From NCBI GenBank assembly GCA_002706335.1, contig PAKZ01000036.1, forward strand, positions 1-64,000: a stretch of 64,000 nucleotides of DNA, given 5' to 3'. The notes below the pieces were generated by a model. That model saw only the letters and a program-made list of their open reading frames with translations, searched no databases and was not told the DNA's origin. Source of the DNA: Ahrensia sp. (GTDB lineage Bacteria; Pseudomonadota; Alphaproteobacteria; Rhizobiales; Rhizobiaceae). A program made the position numbers and the translations under genes. Positions 28,862 through 37,938 of the stretch are shown here, piece by piece (position 1 is the stretch's first letter; each line of letters begins with the position of its first letter).

Positions 28862-29953
28862 TCAGATTATTCGCCGTTCTGGTACCAGCGTCGCGTCGAA
28901 GAAACCAGACCCATCCAAAACCCTCCAGTGTATTTGCTCCGGCGGGTCGAAAAGCCGGATAGCTTGCGTGCCCGCCACCACCAATTCCGCGAAGTCGCAC
29001 TGCTCGTCACCCCTCTCGAGAACGATCGTCTCGTCGGCTGGCTGCTCGCCGTAGAAAGACGCGCCAAAGACAGATACGAAGCCTTCGAGACGCTCCAACC
29101 GGCCTTCCTGCTCGAATACATGGGCGCAGCAGGCGATGGCGTTCGGGGCGCAGAAAATCCCGGCGCAGCCGCAGGCGCATTCCTTCGCTTCGACCGCATG
29201 CGGGGCCGAATCCGTTCCGAGGAAAAAGCGGCTGTCCCCCGAGGTCGCGGCTTTCCTCAGTGCCTGACGATGGACTTCGCGTTTGACGACCGGAAGGCAG
29301 AAGAAATGAGGCCGGATCCCGCCGACGAGTAGTGCGTTCCGGTTCAGCATCAGATGGTGAGGCGTGATCGACGCCGCGACATTGCGGTCCTGCGACGAGA
29401 CGAAATCCACGCCGTCGCTCGTCGTCACGTGTTCCATCACCACGCGCAACTCAGGCAAACGCGAACGCAATGGCGCGAGCACTCGCTCGATAAAGACGGC
29501 TTCGCGATCGAAAATATCGACCGCGGGATCCGTCACCTCGCCATGGACGCAAAGCGGCATGCCGATTTCGGCCATGCGTTCGAGAACGGTCTCGACCCTG
29601 GAAATGTCCGTGACACCGCTGTGCGAATTGGTGGTCGCGCCGGCGGGATAGAGCTTGACGGCGGTGATCAGGCCATCCGTGAAGCCGGCCGCGATATCGT
29701 CGGCGGACGAGGTATCGGTGAGATAGAGCGTCATGCGCGGAGAAAAGGCGCTTTCCGGCGGCAGCGCGTCCTTGATCCGGCGCTTGTAGGCGACCGCCTC
29801 TTTGACCGTGACGACCGGCGGCACCAGATTGGGCATGATCAGCGCCCGTCCGAAATCCCGCGCGGAATGCGGAGCAACGGCGGCAAGAACGTCGCCGTCG
29901 CGCAGATGAAGATGCCAGTCGTCCGGACGTTTGATTTCGAGCCGTTTCGTCAC
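28862..29953 (-). CDS. pyrC: Dihydroorotase (E. coli-type, dimeric)
   Basis: A 363-residue zinc amidohydrolase that reversibly interconverts N-carbamoyl-aspartate and dihydroorotate. DWHLHLRDG gives the two metal His (14 and 16), [13 protein letters not shown] the carboxylated Lys100, CVHGEV the His137, MEHVTT the His175, and FLGTDSAPH the catalytic Asp. All are present, so it should be active. The start is GTG at 29953, overlapping the stop of the upstream amidohydrolase gene by 4 bp. Translational coupling to a carbamoylase is unusual for a biosynthetic pyrC and supports use in the catabolic direction. Confidence 0.93.
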   Translation of the reverse strand: MTKRLEIKRPDDWHLHLRDGDVLAAVAPHSARDFGRALIMPNLVPPVVTVKEAVAYKRRIKDALPPESAFSPRMTLYLTDTSSADDIAAGFTDGLITAVKLYPAGATTNSHSGVTDISRVETVLERMAEIGMPLCVHGEVTDPAVDIFDREAVFIERVLAPLRSRLPELRVVMEHVTTSDGVDFVSSQDRNVAASITPHHLMLNRNALLVGGIRPHFFCLPVVKREVHRQALRKAATSGDSRFFLGTDSAPHAVEAKECACGCAGIFCAPNAIACCAHVFEQEGRLERLEGFVSVFGASFYGEQPADETIVLERGDEQCDFAELVVAGTQAIRLFDPPEQIHWRVLDGSGFFDATLVPERRII

Positions 29954-31230
29954 TTTGCCACCAGGAATTGGTACAACACTTCGACGCCGGCCATGAAGTC
30001 GCCGACATCCATGTCTTCGGCCGGATTGTGCGAGCCGTTGCGGTTGCGCACGAAAACCATTGCGGACGGAATACCGGCCTCCGAGAAGACCGCCGCATCG
30101 TGTCCGCCGCCACTGGCCATCACGAACGGATCCTGCCCTGCGGCCTTCATAGCGGCCTGCAATCGCTCGACGGTCTCCGGATCGCACACAGCTGGCTTGA
30201 CCTTCGCCTCGTGGCCGAGCTCGAAACTCACCTTGCGGTCGCGGGAGACCTCGCGGATTTCGCCGACCAGCAATTGCCGCATCTCCGCAAGCGTGGCCGG
30301 GCTCTGGCTGCGGATGTCGAGGCTGAAGCGGACTTCGTCGGGAATGCGCGTGACCGCGTGATGCGCGGGATCCGTCGATATGACGCCGCAGGTGAGCACC
30401 AGATCGTCACCCTTGTTGAGGATGGTCACCCAGCTCTCGTCCAGACGAGTGAGCAGATCGGCGACCGCAAGGACGGCGTCGCGGCGATAGGCTTTCGGCA
30501 CGGCGCCGGAGTGACCGGGCTCGCCGCGGCAGACGATATCGGGAAACCGGATATTGCCCCGGATGCCGGACACGGCGGCGGCCGGGATATTCTTGCCGAT
30601 CAGAAGCGGTCCCTGCTCGATATGCAGTTCAAGATAGACGGCGACGCGTCCGAGATCGAAGAGCGGCTGGCGCTCGCGGATGCGGTCCACCGGAAGCCCG
30701 CATGCCGCCATGTGGTCGGCCAGCGTCTTCCTGTCGCCCCGGTGCACGGCGGCAAGTTCGTCCGCCTCCAACTGGCCGGTCAGAACCTTGGAGCCGATGT
30801 AGCAGGGACCGAACCATGCGCCCTCCTCCGCGCGCATGGCGATGACATGCAGCGGCAGCTTAGGCTTCTTCTGCGTGTCGGCGAGGCGCAGCAGGCACAT
30901 CACGCCGGCGACGACGCCGGCGAGCCCGTCATAATTGCCGCCGCTCGGAACGCTGTCGACATGCGAGCCGATCAGAATGTAGCGAGGCGCGTCGCGATCG
31001 CCCGAAAGGCAGAAATGCGCGTTGAGGCCGTCGTCGAACCAGACGTCGAGGCCACGGCTGCGCGCGAACTCCGCAAGATAGTCCAGCACCTGAGTCTCGA
31101 TGTGTGAGAAGGCGGGGCGGCTGACCCCTTCCTTGTCGCGGCTCATCTCCGCGATCTCCCGGAAGAGGTCGGACGCCAGGTCCTCGCTTTCCGGAGGCCG
31201 GGTTGCGGGTTGTTTTGCGTGCAACATCAC
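29950..31230 (-). CDS. M20-family N-carbamoyl-amino-acid hydrolase, candidate ureidosuccinase
   Basis: A 426-residue metallo-amidohydrolase of the allantoate amidohydrolase/L-carbamoylase group. The metal ligands are seen in [15 protein letters not shown] (His90, Asp101), RAEEGAWFG (Glu135/136), LELHIEQGP (His203) and GSHNPAEDM near residue 405. Relatives remove the carbamoyl group as CO2 and ammonia from ureido acids. Sitting between pyrD and pyrC with 4-bp overlaps on both sides, its most economical substrate is N-carbamoyl-L-aspartate, giving aspartate. A beta-ureidopropionate or allantoate role is the alternative. The GTG at 31230 follows GGAGG; an ATG lies one codon later. Confidence 0.85.
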   Translation of the reverse strand: MMLHAKQPATRPPESEDLASDLFREIAEMSRDKEGVSRPAFSHIETQVLDYLAEFARSRGLDVWFDDGLNAHFCLSGDRDAPRYILIGSHVDSVPSGGNYDGLAGVVAGVMCLLRLADTQKKPKLPLHVIAMRAEEGAWFGPCYIGSKVLTGQLEADELAAVHRGDRKTLADHMAACGLPVDRIRERQPLFDLGRVAVYLELHIEQGPLLIGKNIPAAAVSGIRGNIRFPDIVCRGEPGHSGAVPKAYRRDAVLAVADLLTRLDESWVTILNKGDDLVLTCGVISTDPAHHAVTRIPDEVRFSLDIRSQSPATLAEMRQLLVGEIREVSRDRKVSFELGHEAKVKPAVCDPETVERLQAAMKAAGQDPFVMASGGGHDAAVFSEAGIPSAMVFVRNRNGSHNPAEDMDVGDFMAGVEVLYQFLVAK

Positions 31231-32171
31231 GGCGCGGCCTCCATGAAGACCACCGCTTCCGCTTGCTCGTCATCGATCACCGAGCCGATCAGATCGCGGA
31301 CCGATCGAAGACCCTCGTTTTCGACCCATAGTTCCAGCTCGCTGATCAGCCGGGGCATGATGGTCGGATGGATGAAGGTCGCGGTGCCGACCTGGACCGC
31401 CGTTGCGCCCGCGATCAGGTATTCGACCACATCCTCGACCGTCGAAACGCCGCCGCATCCGATGACGGGAATCCTGGTGGCACGCGCGCACTGGTAGGCC
31501 ATGCGCAGGGCGACCGGTTTCAGACCGGGGCCGGACAGTCCGCCCATCAGATTGCCGAGCATCGGACGGCGAGTGCGCACGTCGATCGACATCGAAAGCA
31601 GCGTGTTGGAGACGACCAGCGCATTGGCGCCCTCGTCCTCGGCGGCGCGGGCCACTTCCGAGGTCTCGCCGGTATTGGGCGTCAGCTTGGCCCAGAGCGG
31701 CAGCGACGTAGCCGCGCGCAGTTGCCGCATGACACTGGCCGTGGACGAGGGGCGGATTGCGAACGCCTTGCCGTCCTCCTCGATATTCGGACAGGAGATG
31801 TTGACTTCGACCGCGTCGACGCCATCGACGCTCACTTCCGCGCACAGCGTGGCGAATTCCTCTTCCGTGTTGCCGGAGATGCTGACGACGAGCGGGGTCT
31901 CGTATTGCCGGTAGAACGGCACGACCTTTTCGAGAAACGCGCCGACGCCCTTACTCGGGATACCGATCGAGTTGAGCATCGAGCCGTTGACTTCGCAGAC
32001 CCGCGGCGTCGGATTACCGTCCCGGAGACCGCGCGTGATCGTCTTGGTCACATGCGCGCCCAGGAGCTCCAGATCGAAGACTTCCGACAGTTCCTCGGAA
32101 AAGGTGCCGGAGGCCGGCATGATCGGATTCTTCAGCGTCAGGCCGCCGATATCGACAGAGAGATCTACCAT
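31227..32171 (-). CDS. pyrD: Dihydroorotate dehydrogenase, class 1B catalytic subunit
   Basis: A 314-residue FMN enzyme interconverting dihydroorotate and orotate. The class 1 active-site Cys127 is present in VEVNISCPN, with the FMN-site Lys in TKTITRG, NPTPRV and LNSIG in the substrate loop, and GCGGVSTVEDVVEYL and GATAVQVGTA for phosphate binding. Class 1B forms a heterotetramer with PyrK and uses NAD. Rhizobiales normally rely on the membrane class 2 enzyme, so this pair looks like an extra, reversible system. The start at 32171 overlaps pyrK by 7 bp. Confidence 0.93.
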   Translation of the reverse strand: MVDLSVDIGGLTLKNPIMPASGTFSEELSEVFDLELLGAHVTKTITRGLRDGNPTPRVCEVNGSMLNSIGIPSKGVGAFLEKVVPFYRQYETPLVVSISGNTEEEFATLCAEVSVDGVDAVEVNISCPNIEEDGKAFAIRPSSTASVMRQLRAATSLPLWAKLTPNTGETSEVARAAEDEGANALVVSNTLLSMSIDVRTRRPMLGNLMGGLSGPGLKPVALRMAYQCARATRIPVIGCGGVSTVEDVVEYLIAGATAVQVGTATFIHPTIMPRLISELELWVENEGLRSVRDLIGSVIDDEQAEAVVFMEAAP

Positions 32172-33010
32172 GCGATCGCCTCCTCGATGGCGAAGACCGG
32201 CCCTTCCCTGCACACCCTGAGATTAGCGATCACGCCGTCGCGGCGGAACGGACGCACGCAGCAGTGGCACATGCCGATCCCGCAGGCCATCTGCTGCTCG
32301 AGCGCGATCTGCCCTGCGATGTCGTGGTCGCGCGCGACCTGCTGGACGACCTTGAGCATGCGGTTTGAGCCGCAGGTGTAGAGCGCATCCGCCGCGCCGC
32401 CAGCCACGAGATCTTCGAGAATGGCGCGGAGGTTCTGCGTAGAGGACGTACCCTCCGCGTCGGTGATCGTCACGACATCTGCGCCCATCGCCCGAAAATT
32501 GTCGATCGACATCAGGTAATCGGGATGCCGCGCGCTGCAGATTGCGGTCACGCGTATGCCGCGCCGCTGCGCCTCCAGCGCAAGCGGCGCCAGTGTGGCG
32601 AGCCCGACGCCGCGCGCAACCAGGACAAGATTGCGCCAATCGCTCTCGATCCGGAACGGCACGCCGAGCGGGCCGACGACGCCGAGCGCGTCGCCGGGAA
32701 CGAGTTCCCCCAACGCGCGCGTGCCGCGACCGGTCACCTTGTAAAGGAAATGCAGTTCCCCACGATCGGGATAATAGCCATAGATGCTCATCGGCCGGCG
32801 CAGATAGGGATGCTCGCCGCCGGCATCCGGGCACAGAAGGTGGAAGAACTGACCGGCGCGGCAGGATTCGAGCAGATCCTTCGGAGCGCGCAGGATCAGC
32901 TGCCGGTATTCGCTGTTCACAGGAGTGTTGGCCAGCACCTGGAGATCGAGTTCGGCGATCTTGGCCGCAGGCATCTCGGCACGCGGATCGATTTTATCGA
33001 GAGCAACCAT
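32165..33010 (-). CDS. pyrK: Dihydroorotate dehydrogenase electron-transfer subunit PyrK
   Basis: A 281-residue ferredoxin-reductase-like protein with FAD, NAD and [2Fe-2S] sites. YLRRPMSIYGYY is the FAD motif RxxS(I/F) and the central part is the NAD fold. The C-terminal cluster motif C-x4-C-x2-C-x15-C is complete (Cys243, 248, 251, 267). It passes electrons between NAD(H) and PyrD. The ATG at 33010 overlaps the stop of the TRAP large-subunit gene, and its own stop overlaps pyrD, so it is tightly coupled in the operon. Confidence 0.93.
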   Translation of the reverse strand: MVALDKIDPRAEMPAAKIAELDLQVLANTPVNSEYRQLILRAPKDLLESCRAGQFFHLLCPDAGGEHPYLRRPMSIYGYYPDRGELHFLYKVTGRGTRALGELVPGDALGVVGPLGVPFRIESDWRNLVLVARGVGLATLAPLALEAQRRGIRVTAICSARHPDYLMSIDNFRAMGADVVTITDAEGTSSTQNLRAILEDLVAGGAADALYTCGSNRMLKVVQQVARDHDIAGQIALEQQMACGIGMCHCCVRPFRRDGVIANLRVCREGPVFAIEEAIAW

Positions 33011-34296
33011 CAACCGACCACCAAATTGGGAAGAAATGTTGAAATACCCGGGATGTAGGTGATGATTCCGAGCACCACGATGTTGGCCAGAATGAAGGGC
33101 GTCAGGCCCGCCACGATTGCCGTCACCGGTTTGGACAGGGTCGAGGATGCGACGAAAATGTCGAGCCCGAACGGCGGCGTGATCATTCCGATCGAGATGT
33201 TAAGCGTGACGATCATGCCGAAATGGACGGGATCGATGCCGAAGGCCATCGCAACCGGGTAAAGCGGCGGAACGAGGATCAGCAGGGCCGAATTCGGGTC
33301 GATGAACATGCCGGCCACCAGAAAGGTCACATTGACCACCAACAGGAACACGATCGGCCCCGCATGCGCCGCCTCGAGAAACATGATAATGGAATCCGGC
33401 ACTCGCGCCAGGGTGATGAAGTAGGAGAGCAGCCCGCCCATCGCGAGAAGCACGAAGATGATCGCGGTGGAGATCGCCGCGCGTTCGGTGACCGCGAAGA
33501 GCTTCTTCCAGTCCAGCTCGCGATAGACGACCATCTCGACGAAGATCGCGTAGACGACGCTTACCGCAGCGGCCTCGGTCGGCGTGAACACGCCGGTGTA
33601 GATGCCGCCGAGGATAATCATGGGCATTCCCAGCGCCCAGCCAGCCGCTCGAAAAGCAAGCAGACGCTGCGGCCATGTCGATCGCTCGCCGCCCTTGACG
33701 CCGGAACGCCGCGCCTCGACGGCAACAAGAACCGCGAAGGCAAGGCCCAGAACGACGCCGACCGCGAGGCCGCCGACGAACAGGCGCGTGACGGAGGTGC
33801 CGGTCATCCAGGCGTAAATGATGAAGGTGATCGAAGGCGGGATCAGCAGCGCGGTTTCGGCGCTCGCGACGATCAATCCGAGGCTGAATTTTTGGTTGAA
33901 ACCGACGCGCCGCATCTCGGGATAGACCATCCGCGCCATAGCGGCCACGGTTGCCGGCGCGGATCCGGAAACGGAGCCGAAAGCCATCGAACCGCCAATG
34001 GTGGTGTAGCCCATGCCGCCGCGTGTGTGGCCGAGCATGGCCTTCACGAAGCCGATCAGGCGACCGGCAATCTGCCCCGCCCCCATGAGTTCCGCCGCCA
34101 GGATGAAAAACGGAATGGCAAGAAGGGTCGTATGATTGATGCCGCCGAGGATCTTCTGGGCGACCACCGGGTCCGGCATGGTCCCGTAGAAGAATTCCTT
34201 GATCATCAGCGTCGGGACGCCGAGAACGAGGAACATCTCGAAACCCAGGACGAGCATCAGGACGGCGACGAAAGCGACAACAGCGAGAAGGATCAT
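33010..34296 (-). CDS. TRAP transporter large permease (DctM family)
   Basis: A 428-residue permease with about 12 to 13 helices, forming the transport channel of a tripartite ATP-independent periplasmic importer driven by a sodium or proton gradient. Recognisable DctM segments are SMAFGSVSGSAPATVAAM, GIYTGVFTPTEAAAVSVVYA and the C-terminal GMITPPFGLDIFVASS. It overlaps the small subunit by 4 bp and pyrK by 1 bp. The genetic fusion to pyrDK-pyrC-pyrE implies a pyrimidine-related acid such as orotate or dihydroorotate as substrate (inference). Confidence 0.93.
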   Translation of the reverse strand: MILLAVVAFVAVLMLVLGFEMFLVLGVPTLMIKEFFYGTMPDPVVAQKILGGINHTTLLAIPFFILAAELMGAGQIAGRLIGFVKAMLGHTRGGMGYTTIGGSMAFGSVSGSAPATVAAMARMVYPEMRRVGFNQKFSLGLIVASAETALLIPPSITFIIYAWMTGTSVTRLFVGGLAVGVVLGLAFAVLVAVEARRSGVKGGERSTWPQRLLAFRAAGWALGMPMIILGGIYTGVFTPTEAAAVSVVYAIFVEMVVYRELDWKKLFAVTERAAISTAIIFVLLAMGGLLSYFITLARVPDSIIMFLEAAHAGPIVFLLVVNVTFLVAGMFIDPNSALLILVPPLYPVAMAFGIDPVHFGMIVTLNISIGMITPPFGLDIFVASSTLSKPVTAIVAGLTPFILANIVVLGIITYIPGISTFLPNLVVG

Positions 34297-34790
34297 TCGA
34301 CCGACTCCTGCTGTTCGGCAAAGCGGTCGATTAGACCGAAGAAGCTCAGCGCGTAGCGAAGCGCCACGAGCGCGAAGCCGATGGTGGGCGCCAGATAGAT
34401 CCAGAAGATCGGCACGTTGAGGGTCGGGCTCGACTGGCCGGTGGACATGACAAACATGGTCATGCGCCAGGAGAGCCAGACGACATAAATCGAGAAACAG
34501 AAACCGACGACGTCGATAATGCGCCGAAGGGGCAGTCTTGTCGCCGCGGCGATCCGGTCCCGCCAGGTATCGACGCCGACATGCCGGCCGCGTTCGAGGG
34601 CCAATCCGAGCGTGAGAAACACCAGAAACAGGCCCATCAGCCGAACCGCTTCCTCCACCCAGGCGAAGTCCGACGCGATGCTTCCGAACTGACGCGACAA
34701 AACGTTGACGAAGAACAGCGCGACCATGGCGAGAAAGATGCCCACAGCCAGTGTCCGTTCCGCCAATCGTAACAGGCCAAGTAACTTCAA
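34293..34790 (-). CDS. TRAP transporter small permease (DctQ family)
   Basis: A 165-residue protein with four helices. WVEEAVRLMGLFLVFLTLGLALERGRHVGVD is the conserved DctQ segment. I chose a TTG start at 34790 because GGAGAG lies five bases upstream and the length fits the family. A longer frame to 34883 would begin with an unusual soluble stretch. It partners with the large permease, which it overlaps by 4 bp. Confidence 0.85.
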   Translation of the reverse strand: MKLLGLLRLAERTLAVGIFLAMVALFFVNVLSRQFGSIASDFAWVEEAVRLMGLFLVFLTLGLALERGRHVGVDTWRDRIAAATRLPLRRIIDVVGFCFSIYVVWLSWRMTMFVMSTGQSSPTLNVPIFWIYLAPTIGFALVALRYALSFFGLIDRFAEQQESVE

Positions 34791-34890
34791 GGCTTCTCTC
34801 CGTGCCCGATCAGGCAAGGTGCAGAGGGCCAGGAGGCCCTGCTGCCGGTTGATTGAGAGGATTGCCGCAGGCTCCGGCGGCAACGGTTTC

Positions 34891-35901
34891 CTACTGCTTC
34901 TCGTAGGTCTTCATCAGCGCCGCGCCTTCGTCGCCGGCGCGATCAAGATAGGCCTTCCGGGCTGCCGGATACATCGCCTCACGCAGCGCGGCCTTCTCTT
35001 CCTCGCCGAGTTCGCGGACGTTGGTGCCGGAAGCCTTGATCTCCTCCAGCGCGGAGGCGACACCAGCGGCCTTGTGGGCGATCAGTTCCGGAATAACCTC
35101 TTCGAAGGTATCGGTGATCACCGTCTGATATTCGGCCGGTAGATTGTTCCACCACATCGGGCTGAACAGGATGACGTCCTCCATCGCGCCATGATTGGAG
35201 AGCAAGACGTTCTTCTGCACTTCGTAGAACTTCATGGCGCGGATCGTGTCGAGCGGGTTTTCCTCACCATCGACGACGCCGGTCTGCAGCGCGGTGTAGA
35301 GTTCACCGAAGGGTAGCGCGATCGCGGATGCGCCGAGCGCGTTGAACTGCTCGATCAGGATGTTGGAGTCCATCACGCGGAATTTCTGGCCGGAAAAATC
35401 GGCGATGTCGTCGAGCGACTTGTTGGAAGTGAAGTTCTTGCGCCCGTTAGGCCAAAGACCGACGCAATGGACGCCTCGGGAATTGAAGGTCTCGCAAAGC
35501 TGCTTTCCAAATTCCCCACCACGGATCTTCTGTGCGGCGGCGTCGTCCTCGGGCAGCAGGTAGGGGATGTCGAGAATTGAGACCGCCGGGTTGAAGCCGC
35601 CGAGAAACGCCGCCGGGGCGACGGTGGCCTCCAGGCTACCGAGCTGCACGCCTTCGGTCATTTCGCGCTGCTGGCCGAGCTGGCCCTGCGGGAAAATCTG
35701 GAACTCAACGGCACCGTCTGTGCGTTCAGAAACCAGCTTGGCAACCTTTTCGAGCATGACATGCCGGGACTGCTGGGCCGATTCCAGGTGACCGATCTTG
35801 GCGACATAGTCGGCGGCAAGGGCGCTGCCCGTTCCGATTAGGCTGACGGTAGCTAGGGCGGCGAAACCAGCGGCCAGACCGCGTCTTTTCATCTGATACA
35901 T
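34891..35901 (-). CDS. TRAP transporter substrate-binding protein (DctP family)
   Basis: A 336-residue periplasmic receptor with a signal peptide ending near SALA-ADYV. HLESAQQSRHVMLEKVAKLV, FPQGQLGQQREM and the Arg-containing GQKFRVMDSNILIEQFNALGA region carry the conserved Arg that binds carboxylate ligands, which fits orotate or another carboxylated pyrimidine. The following GELYTALQTGVVDGEENPL is the family signature. It is the first gene of the operon, 100 bp upstream of the small permease and divergent from an XRE regulator gene. Confidence 0.92.
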   Translation of the reverse strand: MYQMKRRGLAAGFAALATVSLIGTGSALAADYVAKIGHLESAQQSRHVMLEKVAKLVSERTDGAVEFQIFPQGQLGQQREMTEGVQLGSLEATVAPAAFLGGFNPAVSILDIPYLLPEDDAAAQKIRGGEFGKQLCETFNSRGVHCVGLWPNGRKNFTSNKSLDDIADFSGQKFRVMDSNILIEQFNALGASAIALPFGELYTALQTGVVDGEENPLDTIRAMKFYEVQKNVLLSNHGAMEDVILFSPMWWNNLPAEYQTVITDTFEEVIPELIAHKAAGVASALEEIKASGTNVRELGEEEKAALREAMYPAARKAYLDRAGDEGAALMKTYEKQ

Positions 35902-35969
35902 TCTCGGAGTACTCCAGGGTTTGAGACGGCGAAGGGGAAATCCTAGGTCGAGATCGGCGACGTCGTCAA

Positions 35970-36014
35970 CCAAAATCTAATTTTTGATACTTCACGCACT
36001 ATTTGGGATTTTGG
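35970..36014. promoter_or_regulatory. Spaced inverted repeat, candidate operator of the TRAP-pyr operon
   Basis: CCAAAATC (35970-35977) and GATTTTGG (36007-36014) are perfect 8-bp inverted arms separated by 29 bp of AT-rich DNA, between divergent dctP-like and XRE regulator genes. The spacing, nearly four helical turns centre to centre, would suit two regulator dimers. Confidence 0.5.
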
Positions 36015-36102
36015 CTTAATCCGATTGCTCAGTCGAAAATTTGACAAGCGATTGGCGAAACCCGATATTCGCGATAGACCTGCACCACGGATTCTCTTTA
36101 TC

Positions 36103-37005
36103 ATGGCCAGCGCCAAACAGTTCCAGTTCGCTGAAATTGGGGCGCGCCTTCGGGCGTACCGACTCGGAAAAGGCATTTCACCCGAGGATCTTGCCGACCG
36201 GATCGGTATCTCGCGCGCGGCGCTCTACCGCGCGGAAAAGGGCGAAATACGCAAGATCGACACGCTGACCAGCATCGCCGATGTCCTCAAGGTGTCGCTC
36301 CCGAGTCTGATGGGCGTTGGCGTCGAGTACGTCAGCACCGCCGTGGCCTTCTTCGAGCGCATGCGGCAGCTCGAGGAGGAATGCCAGCAGATCATCGGGC
36401 TGTTCAGCCCGATCTCCTACCTGCTGACCTCCGACGACTACGATAGGGTGCTGCGCGAGGTCCTGATGGAGGCGAACCAACCCCTCGATCTCGGCGAACG
36501 CTCCAAGGAGGAGGCGATCAACGAACTTCTCGCGGTTCTGCAGGCGCGCAAGAGGACGTTCCGCGAAAAGGCCCCTCTAATCGTCAGCCTCATCTCGACC
36601 GGAGACCTGGAGCGGTTCCTCGTTCACGGACTGGTGGGTCGCTACGACCTGCCCCCGGCCGTCGTCCGCGAGCGCCGGCGCATGGCATGCAAGGAAGCGC
36701 GTCACATCGTCGACATCATCCAGAGTCAGCCGATGGGCATTCAGGTGGGACTCGTTCAGGAACCCGTTCCCGCGACGAGCTTCCAGATATTCAGGCAGGC
36801 GGACCGTTCCGTCCTGGCTATCAGCCCCTACCGGCTGGGCGAGCAGCCGAACATCCGCCTCGGCGTCGCCCTTATCACCTCCGCGCCGGAAGCCATGACA
36901 CTGCACGAAAGCATCGCTAACCGGCTCTGGGGAAACTCGCTCAAGGGCGAAGCGGCGGTTCGCCATATTAACGGGATGATCGAAAAATTCGGTCAGACCG
37001 CCTGA
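36103..37005 (+). CDS. XRE-type regulator, partner of the TRAP-pyr operon
   Basis: A 300-residue regulator. An N-terminal helix-turn-helix (residues about 10-65, ISPEDLADRIGISRAALYRAEKG) is followed by a 230-residue domain with conserved LFSPISYLLTSDDYDRVLREVL and a C-terminal WGNSLKGEAA motif. The second domain presumably binds a ligand, but I do not recognise its family. It is divergent from the TRAP-pyr operon and clearly paralogous along its whole length with the gene at 37033-37938, to which it is tail-to-tail with a 27-bp gap. The ATG at 36103 is chosen because earlier starts lie within promoter DNA. Confidence 0.8.
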   Translation: MASAKQFQFAEIGARLRAYRLGKGISPEDLADRIGISRAALYRAEKGEIRKIDTLTSIADVLKVSLPSLMGVGVEYVSTAVAFFERMRQLEEECQQIIGLFSPISYLLTSDDYDRVLREVLMEANQPLDLGERSKEEAINELLAVLQARKRTFREKAPLIVSLISTGDLERFLVHGLVGRYDLPPAVVRERRRMACKEARHIVDIIQSQPMGIQVGLVQEPVPATSFQIFRQADRSVLAISPYRLGEQPNIRLGVALITSAPEAMTLHESIANRLWGNSLKGEAAVRHINGMIEKFGQTA

Positions 37006-37032
37006 CCGCGCCGGCAACGGGATAGCAAGCTG

Positions 37033-37938
37033 TCAGACAGAGAGTTCCGATTGGGCGGTCTTCAGGATCGATCGGACGCGGGCGGCCGCCTCCTCGCCCT
37101 TAAGGCTGTTGCGCCAGAGCTGGGCAGTCACTTCCTGGTGCAGGCTCACGGAATCCTGCGCGGCGGTGATGGTGGCGACGCCGACGCGGATATTCGCGTA
37201 GAGACCGAGCCGGAACGGACTCACGGCCACCTGCGCCACCGCGCCGGAGCGAAGGATCTGGAAGCTCGCGCCAGGCAGCGAGTCCTCGACGAGACCGATC
37301 TGGACGCCCATCGGCTGATCGGTCAGCATCCGGAGAATGTTCTCCACCTCGACGAGCGCAGCCGACTGGCGCTTCTTCAACTCGGCGCCGATAATGCCGT
37401 GCCTCCCGACGAACCCAAGCCGCAGCACCTGCTCGAGTTCGGCGGCCGATACCAGGCTGACGATGTTCGGCCGACGGCCCAGATATCCGGCCTTGCGTTC
37501 CAGAAGAAGCGTGATGATCTCATCGATCTGGCTGTCAAGATTTTGCCGGTTCGCCGCGATCTCCGGGACGCTTTCCATCAGGATCGTCTTCAAAAGGGCG
37601 TCGAAATGTTCCGTTGTCAGCAGATAGGATATCGGCCCGAACAGGACGCTGATCTGGTCCGCCATCGCTTCGAGTTGGCGCATGCGCTCGTAGAAGCCCG
37701 CCGCCGTCGCAATGAACTCCGAGCCGACGCCGAAGAGCGAGGCGACGGAAATGTCCAGGAAATCGGCGATCTTGCCCAGAGCGTCCACGCGAATGGGCTG
37801 GCCGGCCTCGTACCGGTAGATGGCGGCGCGCGACAGACCCGTTCCCGCCGCGACTTCCTCCGGCGAGAGCCCCTTGCCCACCCGGAAGGCGCGTAGCCGT
37901 TCGCCGACGTGCAAGGCGGTTTCGTACTGCGATGTCAT
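37033..37938 (-). CDS. XRE-type regulator, partner of the ABC/phosphorylase operon
   Basis: A 301-residue paralogue of the adjacent regulator. The HTH reads LSPEEVAAGTGLSRAAIYRYEAG, and the shared second domain contains LFGPISYLLTTEHFDALLKTIL and LWRNSLKGEEAAARV. It is divergent from the NitT/TauT-type ABC operon across a 405-bp region. The pair of related sensors suggests that each senses a related compound, for example a pyrimidine base versus a nucleoside (inference). Confidence 0.8.
   Translation of the reverse strand: MTSQYETALHVGERLRAFRVGKGLSPEEVAAGTGLSRAAIYRYEAGQPIRVDALGKIADFLDISVASLFGVGSEFIATAAGFYERMRQLEAMADQISVLFGPISYLLTTEHFDALLKTILMESVPEIAANRQNLDSQIDEIITLLLERKAGYLGRRPNIVSLVSAAELEQVLRLGFVGRHGIIGAELKKRQSAALVEVENILRMLTDQPMGVQIGLVEDSLPGASFQILRSGAVAQVAVSPFRLGLYANIRVGVATITAAQDSVSLHQEVTAQLWRNSLKGEEAAARVRSILKTAQSELSV

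Noticed and set aside
28153-29953. Treating pyrE and pyrC as certainly extra catabolic copies
   Set aside because: Their sequences are fully competent for biosynthesis and the rest of the genome is not visible. They may serve both routes.
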